From an uncultured Erysipelotrichaceae bacterium (GTDB lineage: Bacteria > Bacillota_I > Bacilli_A > RFN20 > CAG-826): 5,709 nt of DNA. Location of the stretch: the NCBI GenBank assembly GCA_900321535.1, contig ONWJ01000196.1:1-5709 (forward strand). The letters run 5' to 3'. The notes under the pieces were generated by a model. That model had not been told where the DNA came from, searched no databases, and saw only the letters and a list, made by a program, of their open reading frames with translations. The position numbers and the translations under genes are program-made. Shown piece after piece: positions 5,439-5,709 of the stretch (position 1 is its first letter; the number at the start of each line of letters is the position of its first letter).

Positions 5439-5709
5439 TTACTTAGCGGAGACTTCGTAGACAGAGACCTTGGTGCCCTTCTTGCCGAAACGCTCGAATT
5501 TGACGACGCCGGAGACGGTTGTGAACAAGGTATCATCACCACCACGTCTGACATTGGTCCCAGGATAGATCTTGGTACCTCTTTGACGATAGAGGATGCT
5601 GCCAGCGGTGACGATTTGTCCGTCGCTTGCCTTCGCGCCAAGGCGGCGGCCAGCGGAATCACGGCCGTTTTTGGTGGAACCAACGCCTTTCTTAGAAGCG
5701 AAGAACTGA
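5439..5709 (-). CDS. rpmA: Ribosomal protein L27 (bL27), N-terminus beyond window
   Basis: bL27 is a large-subunit protein whose N-terminal tail reaches the peptidyl transferase centre and helps place tRNA. The visible 89 residues read [20 protein letters not shown], then [38 protein letters not shown] and a C-terminal [21 protein letters not shown] before TAA. This covers essentially the whole mature protein; only the first few residues of the extension lie outside. The QFF-A junction marks the Bacillota-type N-terminal extension, which the cysteine protease Prp removes to expose the functional ASKKG tail. In such genomes rpmA usually follows rplU and the prp gene, expected just to the right of this window. 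It is unrelated in function to the glucan genes. Confidence 0.98.
   Translation of the reverse strand, partial: QFFASKKGVGSTKNGRDSAGRRLGAKASDGQIVTAGSILYRQRGTKIYPGTNVRRGGDDTLFTTVSGVVKFERFGKKGTKVSVYEVSAK

Noticed and set aside
1..5709. Mollicutes-type genetic code with UGA as Trp
   Set aside because: All four genes read through without in-frame TGA, Trp is always TGG and visible stops are TAA, so nothing supports recoding.

Overview
The window suggests a low-to-mid GC member of the Bacillota (Firmicutes in the broad sense, possibly a gut Erysipelotrichia- or RF39-like lineage). Three features point that way: ribosomal protein L27 carries the cleavable QFF-A N-terminal extension typical of Bacillota, all three exported proteins are bacterial lipoproteins with a short signal peptide and a Cys lipobox, and both promoters are sigma-A-like with a CcpA/LacI-type operator. 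Every visible stop codon is TAA and every Trp codon is TGG, so there is no sign of UGA-Trp recoding. Genus-level placement is not possible from this sequence alone.

All four genes lie on the minus strand, so transcription runs right to left. At the right edge is the 3' part of rpmA (ribosomal protein L27, 5439-5709), closed by a clear intrinsic terminator (5391-5419). After an AT-rich spacer without a convincing gene (5192-5390) comes a promoter with an embedded operator (5163-5191) and a roughly 100-nt leader. This drives a 307-aa lipoprotein with a hexad-repeat stalk and two tandem glucan-binding-like beta modules (4130-5053). That gene ends in its own terminator (4076-4116), which almost touches the next promoter (4045-4073). 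The second promoter has the same architecture and a related leader, and drives a 501-aa lipoprotein (2442-3947) that also carries GSFN(N/S)W modules. After a strong intercistronic hairpin (2397-2424) follows a lipoprotein type I pullulanase (1-2370, cut off by the left edge of the window), with CBM26-like, pullulanase-N2-like, CBM48-like and GH13 catalytic domains and all catalytic residues present.

Together the three lipoproteins look like a cell-surface alpha-glucan (starch, glycogen or pullulan) capture and debranching module. Two surface proteins would bind the polysaccharide and the membrane-anchored pullulanase would cut its alpha-1,6 branches. No transporter or regulator gene is visible here. 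The cre-like operators between -35 and -10 suggest catabolite or maltose-type repression.

The most unusual signal is in the leaders of the two binding-protein genes. In both, a 14-16 nt element near the predicted 5' end of the mRNA is almost perfectly complementary to the translation start, including the AUG and codons 2-3. The two arms enclose a second stem-loop whose loop is conserved while its stem changes with compensation. This looks like a shared, possibly undescribed, start-codon-sequestering RNA leader.
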